Source of the DNA: VYFG01 sp965221795
GTDB taxonomy: Bacteria; Pseudomonadota; Gammaproteobacteria; Arenicellales; Poriferihabitantaceae
Length of the DNA stretch: 64,000 nucleotides
Reading direction: 5' to 3'
NCBI GenBank assembly: GCA_965221795.1
Contig: OZ244914.1
Span: 1,550,001-1,614,000 of the forward strand
The notes beneath the pieces are model-generated. The model was not told where the DNA came from, did not search any database, and saw nothing but the letters and a program-made list of their open reading frames with translations. Below, piece by piece: positions 25,041 through 33,303 of this stretch (within the stretch, counting starts at the first letter, position 1; every line of letters starts with the position of its first letter). The position numbers were made by a program, and so were the translations under genes.

Positions 25041-26968
25041 TGACTGGCACCCTTGCAGACACCGCGCACGAACTGACCGATATCCAGCGTAAAGCCGTCG
25101 AGTGGTCTGATGGGCCACTGCTCGTGCTGGCCGGGCCGGGCTCGGGCAAGACGCACGTACTCACTTGCCGGGTTGCCCAACTGCTGGATACTTCACCGAA
25201 CGAACGATTTCGTGTTCTTGGACTAACCTTCACCAACAAGGCAGCGCATGAGATGAAAACCCGGATTGCTGCTCTCGTCCCAGGTAATGAAGAGCGTGCC
25301 GAAATCAACACTTTCCATGGATTTTGTGCCCAGCTGTTGCGTCAGCATGGTACACATCTTGGTATCAGGCCAAATTTCGAAATTTACTCGCGAACCGCCG
25401 ACCGGGAAGCACTTCTGGAAGATGCACTGCGACGGCAGTCTAAGTGTTTCGGGCGCGGGGACCTCCGGCTATTACCCCGTATTGATGCATTGAAAGCACA
25501 CCTGATCAGCCCTGAACAAGCGGCGCAATACCTGGAGAAACAAGATATCTTGCCAAATGAGCCGGAGCGTATTGCTGATGTGTATCGGCTTTATGAGGAA
25601 GAATTACGCCGGTCCAACGCTCTTGACTTGAATTCGTTGATTTTTCTCTCCTATCAACTCATGAATTATTCCGCGATTGCCAGGCACTGTAGAGCCAGTT
25701 ATCGATATTGGCTCATTGACGAGTTTCAGGATACGAACGGCCCTCAATATGATTTGCTTCGCCGCATGGCAGGGGACAATTTTCAGCAGTTGTTCGCGGT
25801 GGCAGACGATGATCAGACCATATATGAATGGAATGGTGCCAATGTAAAGCATATAAGCCGCTTTGTAGAGGATTTCAAGTGCGAGATCATTCAGCTCACA
25901 GACAACTTCCGTTGTCCAACAGGAATAGTGGAAGCTGCGAATCGGCTTGTTGTATACAATGTGCGACGCGACTTTTCAAAGCAATCAGCAAAGGCCGCGA
26001 GGCTATCGTCCAATCACAGTGAATGGGACATCCAATGCCAGGTGTTTTCCAGTGATGCTAAGGAAGCAGCAGGCATCGCTACCGAAATCGCGGACCTGAA
26101 GGTCGCCGAGCGGCATCAAACTGCTGTATTGGCACGCAACCGAACGCTTTTGGAAGCAGTTCGAGTCGAACTGTTACGTTTGAACGTGCCCGTCATACTT
26201 CTCGCTCGAAAGGACGAATTCGCATCTCCCCAGATGCGCTGGATGGTTGCATATTTAAAACAAATCAACCGTCCACTGGATGGTCGCAATATGAGCATCC
26301 TTGTCGAGACATTCGGTCGCTTTACCGGCATAACCACCATAGATACAGAGGACCTGACGGCTCGCTCCAAGACGAATCAAGTCACCTTGCTAACGGCATG
26401 GATGGATGCCGTACGGGAAGAGTCGCCATCCAGTACCGTATTACAAGCCATGGATGTCCTTGCAAGCCTGACTACCGATAACGTACACTTTGCGGACGCT
26501 GTAAAGCAAGTGATCCAGTATTTCGGCAGTGCGGATTTGGACGGTGATTTGCAAGACGATATCAGCGCTTGGTGCCGGATTGAGCGCGATATACGACAGG
26601 CCCGAGGAACGGTATCACTCGACCAATTCCTGCAGGAATTGGCATTGCGCTCCAAAGAGCCCATCCCACAGCAGGGCTCCGTTTCTTTGAGCACCATTCA
26701 TGGTGCCAAGGGACTGGAGTTCGACCGGGTATATCTGATAGGGCTTGCTGAAGAAGTACTTCCATCCTGGCACAGCGTAAGGAAAGCCATTGGGAGTGCC
26801 GCACTGGAGGAAGAGCGCCGTGGATGTTTTGTGGCCATCACCCGAACCAAGCGATACCTGATCCTATCCAGAGCCAACTCGTATCGAGGTCGGCCAAAGA
26901 ATCCATCTCGATTTCTCAATGAGATGGGCCTGCTCACTGAAGAGGCTCTTCGGACACCAGTACCATAA
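25040..26968 (+). CDS. gajB: UvrD/PcrA-like superfamily 1 helicase, Gabija GajB-like
   Basis: A 642-residue SF1A helicase. Motifs in order: Q-motif region LTDIQRKAVEW, Walker A LAGPGSGKTHVL (about residues 28-39), Ia LTFTNKAAHEMK, and II YWLIDEFQDTNG (about 225). These are followed by III AVADDDQTIYEWNGAN, IV LTDNFRCPTGIVEAANRL, V TIHGAKGLEFDRVYLIG (about 550) and VI CFVAITRTKRYLILS (about 598). All catalytic residues look intact. It is longer than typical GajB (about 500 residues) and close to full-length PcrA. The direct one-base overlap with the OLD nuclease gene argues for a functional pair rather than a repair helicase. Confidence 0.88.
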   Translation: MTGTLADTAHELTDIQRKAVEWSDGPLLVLAGPGSGKTHVLTCRVAQLLDTSPNERFRVLGLTFTNKAAHEMKTRIAALVPGNEERAEINTFHGFCAQLLRQHGTHLGIRPNFEIYSRTADREALLEDALRRQSKCFGRGDLRLLPRIDALKAHLISPEQAAQYLEKQDILPNEPERIADVYRLYEEELRRSNALDLNSLIFLSYQLMNYSAIARHCRASYRYWLIDEFQDTNGPQYDLLRRMAGDNFQQLFAVADDDQTIYEWNGANVKHISRFVEDFKCEIIQLTDNFRCPTGIVEAANRLVVYNVRRDFSKQSAKAARLSSNHSEWDIQCQVFSSDAKEAAGIATEIADLKVAERHQTAVLARNRTLLEAVRVELLRLNVPVILLARKDEFASPQMRWMVAYLKQINRPLDGRNMSILVETFGRFTGITTIDTEDLTARSKTNQVTLLTAWMDAVREESPSSTVLQAMDVLASLTTDNVHFADAVKQVIQYFGSADLDGDLQDDISAWCRIERDIRQARGTVSLDQFLQELALRSKEPIPQQGSVSLSTIHGAKGLEFDRVYLIGLAEEVLPSWHSVRKAIGSAALEEERRGCFVAITRTKRYLILSRANSYRGRPKNPSRFLNEMGLLTEEALRTPVP

Positions 26969-27292
26969 GATGCAAGTCATCGAATCCCCTGTCCGCAACC
27001 TGCCCATCGCCGAAAATCAATGCGCTCTCCGCGAAATGCCATCTTCTGAGGAAAAGACGCTAGCGGAACTAAGACGGTCCAGATATGAAGATAGTACAAA
27101 TTCGGGGGAATGGGTACAATGGGCAGATCGGGGCCAAAGCAACCTCCTGCCTACTGTGAAGCCATCATATACGCGGGTCTATCGGATGGGGTCCCGACAC
27201 ATACCGAACGATCCGATATCCTTTCGGGTGGGCCGGGGCCCGGAACCTTGTCTTGACACCCGAAAGACCCTCGAACGGACGGTCAATAGCGC
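26969..27292. other. Stretch between gajB and tag
   Basis: About 320 bases. A frame starting MQVIESPVRNLPIAENQC at 26970 continues to 27296 with no recognisable motif and runs into the tag start. It directly follows the gajB stop and might be translated, but the composition is not convincing. No terminator hairpin with a T-run is visible. Confidence 0.4.
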
Positions 27293-27904
27293 ATGAACTC
27301 ACTCTTTATCGGCCCGGACAGGCATCCCCGTTGTCACTGGTGTGGGGCCGCACCGGAATTCCTGCTCTACCATGATTCAGAATGGGGGTATCCGGTGGGT
27401 GATGATATTCGCCTGTTTGAAAAAATCTGCCTGGAAGGATTCCAGTCTGGCCTAAGTTGGCGCACCATCCTGAACAAGCGCGAGCGGTTCCGTGAGGTGT
27501 TCGAGGGATTTGATTTTCACCAGCTGGCCCGGTTTGGGGAACGGGACGTGGAGCGACTTCTGCAGGATCCGGGCATCGTACGCCACCGAGGCAAGATCGA
27601 GGCGGTGATCCACAATGCCGGGCGTGCGCGGGAAATGGTTCGCAGCGAAGGGTCGCTGGCCGCATTTTTCTGGCGCCACGAACCCGACCACACTACCTTG
27701 GGAGCCCCCCAGTCCCTGACCACCTCCCCGGAATCAATCCGCATTTCGAAAGAATTGAAACGACGGGGCTGGAAATTCGTGGGCCCGACCACCGTGTACG
27801 CTTTCATGCAGGCAATGGGACTGATCAATGACCATGCGGACGGATGCGTCATCCGGACTGACGTCCTCAAGGCCCGGCAATCTTTTCATCCGCCGGGGCG
27901 TTGA
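27293..27904 (+). CDS. tag: 3-methyladenine DNA glycosylase I
   Basis: Removes 3-methyladenine from alkylated DNA. The 203-residue protein has the zinc site of Tag enzymes: Cys and His in RCHWCGAAPEFLLYHDSEWG near the N-terminus, and His and Cys in NDHADGCVIR near the C-terminus. The substrate-pocket segments HDSEWGYPV, LFEKICLEGFQSGLSW and GPTTVYAFMQAMGLINDH are family hallmarks. Length is normal (E. coli Tag is 187 residues). Start is the ATG at 27293. It is transcribed towards, and converges with, the minus-strand operon that ends at 28066. Confidence 0.96.
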   Translation: MNSLFIGPDRHPRCHWCGAAPEFLLYHDSEWGYPVGDDIRLFEKICLEGFQSGLSWRTILNKRERFREVFEGFDFHQLARFGERDVERLLQDPGIVRHRGKIEAVIHNAGRAREMVRSEGSLAAFFWRHEPDHTTLGAPQSLTTSPESIRISKELKRRGWKFVGPTTVYAFMQAMGLINDHADGCVIRTDVLKARQSFHPPGR

Positions 27905-28065
27905 GAGGCCTTACTCCGCCCCGAAAGGCCGCACTTCCTGGATGGTCCGGTCATGCCAGCGACCGAACGGATGTCGGCAATCACCCTTGTCCCAGAAGAT
28001 GGGAACGCAGGGTTTTTGGGCGACGATGAGGATCGTCGGATATGGGGCGGGTTCCCGTTTGCCCC

Positions 28066-29316
28066 CTATTCCCCCATCGAATCCGCAGCCGATGAGCAGG
28101 CGGTATGATTGGATCCGGAGTAGCGCGGTTCGGTAGCGAGCGCAGCCCGTTCGCTCTGGCGTCCATAACGCGATATTCCGTACCACAGGAAAGTCACCGC
28201 CCCCAGTGCGGCGGCCCAATACACCGGTACCAGCAGGGTCTCGCTGTCTGGCGTACCGATCACGGCGACCCCCAGCAAGGTGAACACCACCGCAATCGTC
28301 ATCTGCGAGTAATAGCTCTTGAGGATCAGGTATCGGTGTCCCAGAGTCTCGCGGGCAATGTCATAGAACCGCTTGTTCATGGCCAGCCGGAAAAATGCGG
28401 TACAAAAGGTGATCAGGACCAGCATGATATACAGGATCATTAACGGGATCGTATCATCCACCAGTGCCCGGAGTCCCCAGGAAAGCACATAGAGCATGAC
28501 CGCCAACCGATAGACCCAGCGCCGGCCCAAGCGGTCAATGGTATTCTTGAGGAGGTAGAAAAGAATCCCGAAGATCACGGCCAGGGACAGCACCAGAAAT
28601 CCCAGGGTGGTAAAACTCTCATGGGCCAGCAAGAACAGGGAAATGACCCAGAAAAAGCTTTCCAGGAAAAGGTAGATCCCGTCGATCACAAAAATCAATT
28701 TGCTTGCATCTCGATCCCGGAATCGTAAGATATCTGCCAGCGAAACCGGTGCAAAGTCTTTCACTCCCGCAGGCATATAGGGTCGGTACAGTACGAATTG
28801 CCAGACCCCCAAAAAACAAAGCCCGACACTCGCCAGTACCACGTACCCATAGCCCGCCTCTTCCAGTAGGATGCCCCCCGCCACGATACCGACTTGCAGG
28901 AGAAAGCCGACATAAATCTGCAGGTTGCCGTAACGCCGACCGGAGTTGTCCCGGTCCACCCGTTCAAAAAACAAGGCTCGCTGGGTCGTCCAGAAAAAGC
29001 TGTTGTAGACACCATAGCTGATCCCCAACAACAGCAATACACGGAAATTCATGCCCAGCACATGGATGTTCCACAACAGCAGCATTTCCAGCAGCAGTGA
29101 GGCCAGAATCAGGCTCAACAGGGGGATCTGGCGCAACCGGTCCCAGAGATACAAACCGAAGCAGAAGCCCGCGCCCGCCGCCCCGATGAACAGGGAGATG
29201 GCCCCGAGATCAAATCCCTGATTCCACAGGAAGACCGGGATAAAGAACGGGAACAGCCCGATCAGCAGGGAATGGAGACCCAGGTACTGATAGAAAGTCC
29301 GAGCGGTCTGGTCCAT
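28066..29316 (-). CDS. MFS transporter, last gene of the ATP-grasp operon
   Basis: About 416 residues with twelve hydrophobic segments. The N-terminal half contains LIGLFPFFIPVFLWNQGF and AISLFIGAAGAGFCFGLYLWDRLRQ, the latter placed like the loop 2-3 motif of MFS proteins. A central charged loop (VSLADILRFRDRDASKLI) separates the halves. I start at the ATG at 29316 (MDQTARTF), which overlaps the upstream stop by one base (TGATG); a TTG at 29319 is also open. The substrate is unknown. Coupling to two ATP-grasp ligases suggests it exports or imports their product or substrate (inference). Confidence 0.85.
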   Translation of the reverse strand: MDQTARTFYQYLGLHSLLIGLFPFFIPVFLWNQGFDLGAISLFIGAAGAGFCFGLYLWDRLRQIPLLSLILASLLLEMLLLWNIHVLGMNFRVLLLLGISYGVYNSFFWTTQRALFFERVDRDNSGRRYGNLQIYVGFLLQVGIVAGGILLEEAGYGYVVLASVGLCFLGVWQFVLYRPYMPAGVKDFAPVSLADILRFRDRDASKLIFVIDGIYLFLESFFWVISLFLLAHESFTTLGFLVLSLAVIFGILFYLLKNTIDRLGRRWVYRLAVMLYVLSWGLRALVDDTIPLMILYIMLVLITFCTAFFRLAMNKRFYDIARETLGHRYLILKSYYSQMTIAVVFTLLGVAVIGTPDSETLLVPVYWAAALGAVTFLWYGISRYGRQSERAALATEPRYSGSNHTACSSAADSMGE

Positions 29317-30224
29317 CAAAACAGGTCCTTGTCTGCAATGTCAAGTTGGTCCAGTTCCGCAATGTCGGCGGAAAAATCTTCCCGGGCACCGTATCGGGGG
29401 TAGCAATGCATCTTGATGTAGGGTCGGGAGTTGACCTCCACGAGGATACAGCGTTGCTCGGTATGGGGCACTTCAATACCCTTTTCCATAATCACGTCAA
29501 TGCCAAAGACATTGGCACCAAAAGCACGGACCACACGAAAGAACAGTTCCCGGTTCTCGGCCGGGATAGTGGTCCGGTCAATGGTCTCCACAATCCCACC
29601 CGGTGCCAGAGCCAATCGATGAAACAGCTCGACTACTTCCCCCGCCGCCGGCACCGACTCCAGGGTCCGTCCCTGCCGTTTGAGATGTGCGACCACCTGC
29701 GAGGACTCGGCAATCGGGTGCATCACGGGATACAGCGACATCTCGGCACGAATGCGGTTTTCCTCCACAATCAAGTTGTGGATGCTGTCATCGCCATTGC
29801 CGGTGACAAACGGCGGGTATCGTCGGATCACGGAAATCATCTTGCGGTCAGTCGCCAGTACCCGGTAATTGGCCCCCTGAAGGTATTCCTCCACCATGGT
29901 AACCGGCCACCAACGCTTGGCACGAACGACAGCCCACCACAAGGCACGGTAATCACGGATCGGAAAATAGCTGCCCCGAGAATACCCGCTGACATTGGGC
30001 TTGATAACCAGCGGAAACCCGTGGGCCTGTGCAAAGGCATGAGCGGTCCAAGGCCAGACAAAGCGCTGTCCCCGCGCATGGGGCAAATCGTGGGCGGCAA
30101 AGACTGCCCTGCCCAAAGACTTCGAGCGACAGGATTTGCGAACCGGCAGGGTATTGTAATTGCTGCAGTCCTGCATGTACTTCCGGCTGATCCAGGTGTA
30201 TATCCCGGCTTTTATTCGTTTCAT
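29316..30224 (-). CDS. ATP-grasp protein B, cyanophycin-synthetase/GshF-like fold
   Basis: About 302 residues from the ATG at 30224 (MKRIKAGIYTWISRK), which overlaps the preceding stop as ATGA. ATP-grasp features: FPLVIKPNVSGYSRGSYF (ATP-binding strand and glycine-rich loop), TMVEEYLQGANYRVLATDRK (the E-E/Y-R pair before the second strand), and VIRRYPPFVTGNGDDSIHNL, resembling the R-x-PA-x-V-x-G-D-G-x(2)-T-I segment of cyanophycin synthetase. The metal-binding end is VFGIDVIMEKG to CILVEVNSRPYIKMH, with Glu and Asn ligands. It therefore looks catalytically competent for amide-bond formation. It lacks the Mur-ligase half of CphA. Substrate unknown. Confidence 0.75.
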   Translation of the reverse strand: MKRIKAGIYTWISRKYMQDCSNYNTLPVRKSCRSKSLGRAVFAAHDLPHARGQRFVWPWTAHAFAQAHGFPLVIKPNVSGYSRGSYFPIRDYRALWWAVVRAKRWWPVTMVEEYLQGANYRVLATDRKMISVIRRYPPFVTGNGDDSIHNLIVEENRIRAEMSLYPVMHPIAESSQVVAHLKRQGRTLESVPAAGEVVELFHRLALAPGGIVETIDRTTIPAENRELFFRVVRAFGANVFGIDVIMEKGIEVPHTEQRCILVEVNSRPYIKMHCYPRYGAREDFSADIAELDQLDIADKDLF

Positions 30225-31069
30225 ATCCAGTCCCGTAAGCGATGCAGCAGCGGGTGTTTGCAATGGTACAAGTTCGTCTTGAGATATACTGGACGGTCCG
30301 GTCGTGATCGATCTCGCCTTTTCGTGGCCCAGGCCAATGCCACCATATAGCGATTCAGTGCTCTCAGGGTACTCCCCAGTGGCCGGTGCCGGTCCAGCAG
30401 ATTGATCGGCATCGGCAGATACAAATTGACTTCAATGACATGCACTCGGCCGAGGACTAGGCGTTCCGGGGAGTCCGCCCGATAGCTCACCCGGCAGATG
30501 ACATGGTTTCCCAGACGGTTGGACATCGCCCATAATGCCTCCAATTGCTGAGGATCGAACGAATCGGTCAGATCCAGGTAGCGACTGTGCGGGTTGAACA
30601 CTCCATTAATGGGAATGTCGTCCTCGGTATTCACGGTTTCGGTGACGGTCAGTATGGCATACCGGCTCGGACATGCATGATGCCGGATGGAAAACACCTC
30701 GAACTCCCGGGGCTCCGGGGCGGACGACTGCACTAGATAGCAGACCCGGCTTCCCCGGATCTGCTCCCGGATCTCCTGCAGTTCCTCCATCGACCGCGCA
30801 GGTCGTACCCCGGCGGCGTTCTGGCCCCATTCGGGCTTCACGAATACTGGCCATTTTGCGGGGACAAACACGCCATCATCATAGCACTGGTCCAGTCGCC
30901 ATTCGTCCGGAATACCCCGGTCGATGTCGATCTTGGAAAAGATTCCCTTCTCCGAATTGAAGCGATCCACATTCAACTGGTAGTACTTCCATGGCCTAGT
31001 AGCGATCCGAAAGCAATGCAGGATGTACAGCGTAACCGCCAGTACCGACAGCAGGTGCTTCAATGCCAT
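30221..31069 (-). CDS. ATP-grasp-like protein A with N-terminal membrane segment
   Basis: A 282-residue protein. Residues 1-20 (MALKHLLSVLAVTLYILHCF) form a hydrophobic anchor. The ATP-grasp core is suggested by PVFVKPEWGQNAAGVRPA (residues about 74-91), then CYLVQSSAPEPREFEVFSIR, where the E-F-E/R residues align with the ATP-grasp E-x(2)-R pattern. The last strand is VHVIEVNLYLPMPIN (E-V-N as metal ligands). The glycine-rich loop is reduced. The C-terminal region is very basic. No close named family is recognised. It is cotranscribed with ATP-grasp B (four-base overlap), and 60 bp separates it from the DoxX-like gene upstream. Confidence 0.6.
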   Translation of the reverse strand: MALKHLLSVLAVTLYILHCFRIATRPWKYYQLNVDRFNSEKGIFSKIDIDRGIPDEWRLDQCYDDGVFVPAKWPVFVKPEWGQNAAGVRPARSMEELQEIREQIRGSRVCYLVQSSAPEPREFEVFSIRHHACPSRYAILTVTETVNTEDDIPINGVFNPHSRYLDLTDSFDPQQLEALWAMSNRLGNHVICRVSYRADSPERLVLGRVHVIEVNLYLPMPINLLDRHRPLGSTLRALNRYMVALAWATKRRDRSRPDRPVYLKTNLYHCKHPLLHRLRDWI

Positions 31070-31129
31070 ACCCTACCCGACCGGACCCAGCCCATGCCAT
31101 ACGCACTCCGGGTGGGAGAGAAACCCGGG

Positions 31130-31621
31130 TCAGCCCATGCCACGGCGGTTGAGCAGAAACAGCACCAGGCCCAACACCATGATCGAAACCGCTGCATAAA
31201 ACAGGGATCCCCCGTCCGATTTCCCTTCATGCAAGACTTCCACGCCGAGCGGCGTAAACAAGTGGAAGAAGACGGCACCGGCCATCACCGCACTGGCCAT
31301 CAGGCCCCCGAGTTGATGGCACTTGCGACGCATCCCCGCACTGTCTACCCGACCGAGCCTATCCAAGATCCAATACAGCGCAGGCACCAGTAAAACGACG
31401 GATGTGAGAATTTCGAAACTGCCGACCAGATACGGGCCAAAGCGGGTAAAAAACCCCCCCAGCCACAGGGCAAAGACCTCTCCCATCCAATCACCGATAG
31501 TGCCAAAAATGTGCTGCGTATCCGGGTGATTCGAAAACTTGTAGGGAATGGAAGACAGGAATACATTGCAGGTCCAAGCCACAATGCACCAACTGATCAC
31601 AGGGGCGACTAGTGTTTTCAT
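31130..31621 (-). CDS. DoxX-like integral membrane protein
   Basis: A 163-residue protein with four hydrophobic helices: PVISWCIVAWTCNVFLSSIP, a second around VGSFEILTSVVLLVPALYWIL, a third around GGLMASAVMAGAVFFHLFTP and a fourth SIMVLGLVLFLLNRRGMG. The loop IPYKFSNHPDTQHIFGTI after helix 1 and the pattern E-I-L-T-S in helix 2 are as in DoxX/DoxD-like small membrane proteins. The exact function of the family is open (some members act in quinone or thiol metabolism). It is the second gene of the five-gene minus-strand operon, 38 bp after the secreted protein gene. Confidence 0.7.
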   Translation of the reverse strand: MKTLVAPVISWCIVAWTCNVFLSSIPYKFSNHPDTQHIFGTIGDWMGEVFALWLGGFFTRFGPYLVGSFEILTSVVLLVPALYWILDRLGRVDSAGMRRKCHQLGGLMASAVMAGAVFFHLFTPLGVEVLHEGKSDGGSLFYAAVSIMVLGLVLFLLNRRGMG

Positions 31622-31659
31622 GATGGCAGTTCGGAAGAAGGGATAGTGTTGGCGGAAGC

Positions 31660-32313
31660 TTACCGGTTCTGCCCCACGCTCCCAAACGCATTCGAGGTTC
31701 GGGACGAAGGGCGGCGGGATGAACGGTACGACAGGTCATGCCAGCGTTTGCTGGTTACCAGCAGCGGCGGTTGACCATTGTCCTTGAACCACGAATCATA
31801 TACATACCGTTCACCGCTGGACACATCTTCCACATGTCCGGCCCAGTGCTGCACGAGAAAGGAGCGGCGATAAGCCGGTCTCAGTACCCGGTGATAACGA
31901 AGCAAGCCCGTCTTTTCAAACAACTGCAGGAATCGGGTAGTATTGACTGCTTCATCAATGCAATCGAGTTGGCCCGAACGGTCTCTCTGACCATTGTTCA
32001 TTTCTGGCTGCACATTGCCGGCAAGATCCCGGCCCAATGGCGCATAGAGTCCGGTCAGATATTCCATATAGCCCAGCGCAAACTTGATCTGTCCCCGTTC
32101 TTCCCGGGAATCAGCCGCATCGAAAAGAGCGGTGACCGACGACCATTCTTTCGAGTTGATCTCGACGGTGGTCTGTTCCCGGCAACCGAAACCGTGGCAG
32201 ACCTCGAGAATGACCTTGATTTCCCGGCTCGTGGCCGAGGCAGGAGTGGCGAGGGCGAAAAGCAACAGGGTCGCCCCAAGAGACGAAAGCCATCGCTGTG
32301 GATGTGAAGACAC
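31660..32313 (-). CDS. Exported protein with transglutaminase-like Cys-His-Asp pattern
   Basis: I start at the GTG at 32313. It gives 217 residues with a clean signal peptide: RWLSSLGATLLLFALATPAS followed by ATS at the cleavage site. The frame is open to 32538, but the upstream part is not protein-like. The mature protein has conserved-looking segments QLDCIDEAVNTTRFLQLFE, FLVQHWAGHVEDV and ERYVYDSWFKDNG. The Cys, His and Asp in these three segments, in this order, fit a papain-like/transglutaminase-like triad (inference). I recall unnamed gammaproteobacterial homologues with the same CxDE...NT and DSWF..NG words. It is the first gene of the ATP-grasp operon. Confidence 0.65.
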   Translation of the reverse strand: MSSHPQRWLSSLGATLLLFALATPASATSREIKVILEVCHGFGCREQTTVEINSKEWSSVTALFDAADSREERGQIKFALGYMEYLTGLYAPLGRDLAGNVQPEMNNGQRDRSGQLDCIDEAVNTTRFLQLFEKTGLLRYHRVLRPAYRRSFLVQHWAGHVEDVSSGERYVYDSWFKDNGQPPLLVTSKRWHDLSYRSSRRPSSRTSNAFGSVGQNR

Positions 32314-32584
32314 TGCAGAATAATCCCGGGCGGACAGCAGTCCTGAAAAGATACATAACTTTAGGACATTATACCACCAGATACCCGGTTGTTCGCAGAA
32401 ACTCTTGGATTTATATGGTTGATAACATTCACATAAACTCACTCCGCGAAGATGTCCATAGCGTTGGCGGAAGCGACAGCACTCGACTTCCCTGTTATCC
32501 GGGCAGGAATCCATCCAGAAGATGGTCGGACGACGCAATTGGATATAATTCCCGATCCCACCTTTCCACCAAAACCCTCAGAGA

Positions 32585-33208
32585 ATGATTGACTTGTATA
32601 CCTGGACCACGCCCAACGGTCGCAAAATTTCCATTATGCTGGAAGAAGTAGGGTTGCCCTATACGGTGCATGCGATCGACATCACTGCGGACGAGCAGTT
32701 TGCGCCCCATTTTCTGGCCATCAGCCCAAATAACAAGATTCCAGCCATTGTCGACCAGGATACCGGCCGCTGCCTGTTTGAATCCGGGGCCATCCTGCTC
32801 TACCTGGCCGAAAAAACCGGCCAACTGATGCCCAAGGCCCATCGCTGGGAAGTCCTGGAATGGCTCATGTTCCAAATGGGTGGTTTCGGCCCTTTTCTCG
32901 GCCAAGCCCATCACTTTGTGCACTTCCATCCGGATGCCAGCTCCTACGCACAGAACCGCTATCGCGAGGAAGCGGACCGGCTGTACTCGGTTCTGGATGA
33001 ACGGCTGGATGGGCGCGAATATGTCGCTGGAGACTACTCCATTGCCGACATCGCACTCTGGCCATGGGCCTCACGCTGGCAGTGGCAGGGAGTTGACATG
33101 GCCGAGTTTGCCAATGTGCAACGATGGTATCTTGATCTCGCGGCCCGTCCGGCGGTACAGCGGGGCTACCACGTGCCCAGTGCGGTCAGCGAGATTCCCT
33201 TGCCATGA
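32585..33208 (+). CDS. Glutathione S-transferase family protein (YfcG/Ure2p-like)
   Basis: A 207-residue cytosolic GST. N-terminal thioredoxin fold: MIDLYTWTTPNGRKISIMLE, with the T-x-N-G motif typical of the YfcG/nu-class branch. The cis-proline segment is NNKIPAIVDQD, and the glutathione-binding SNAIL-type motif reads LFESGAILLYLAEKTG. The C-terminal helical domain has the N-capping box DYSIADIALWPWASRW. YfcG-type enzymes act as disulfide-bond reductases towards glutathione adducts. Start is the ATG at 32585. It diverges from the exported-protein gene of the preceding operon by about 270 bp, in which nothing else is visible. Confidence 0.92.
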   Translation: MIDLYTWTTPNGRKISIMLEEVGLPYTVHAIDITADEQFAPHFLAISPNNKIPAIVDQDTGRCLFESGAILLYLAEKTGQLMPKAHRWEVLEWLMFQMGGFGPFLGQAHHFVHFHPDASSYAQNRYREEADRLYSVLDERLDGREYVAGDYSIADIALWPWASRWQWQGVDMAEFANVQRWYLDLAARPAVQRGYHVPSAVSEIPLP

Positions 33209-33303
33209 CCACAGCAGAGGCAAGCACGGCGGGCGATCCCACCAGGGCCACCATCACAGCCTCGGGAATCGACAGCAGCAGCCCCATCATCGACTCCGAT
33301 CAA

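Noticed and set aside
27911..28219. Possible small minus-strand protein after the MFS gene (tail YPTILIVAQKPCVPIFWDKG)
   Set aside because: The tail looks protein-like, but there is no start codon downstream of the MFS stop and most of the frame overlaps the MFS gene.
29346..30350. Plus-strand frame of 334 codons antisense to ATP-grasp B
   Set aside because: The minus strand carries ATP-grasp motifs and a four-base operon overlap; the plus product is featureless.
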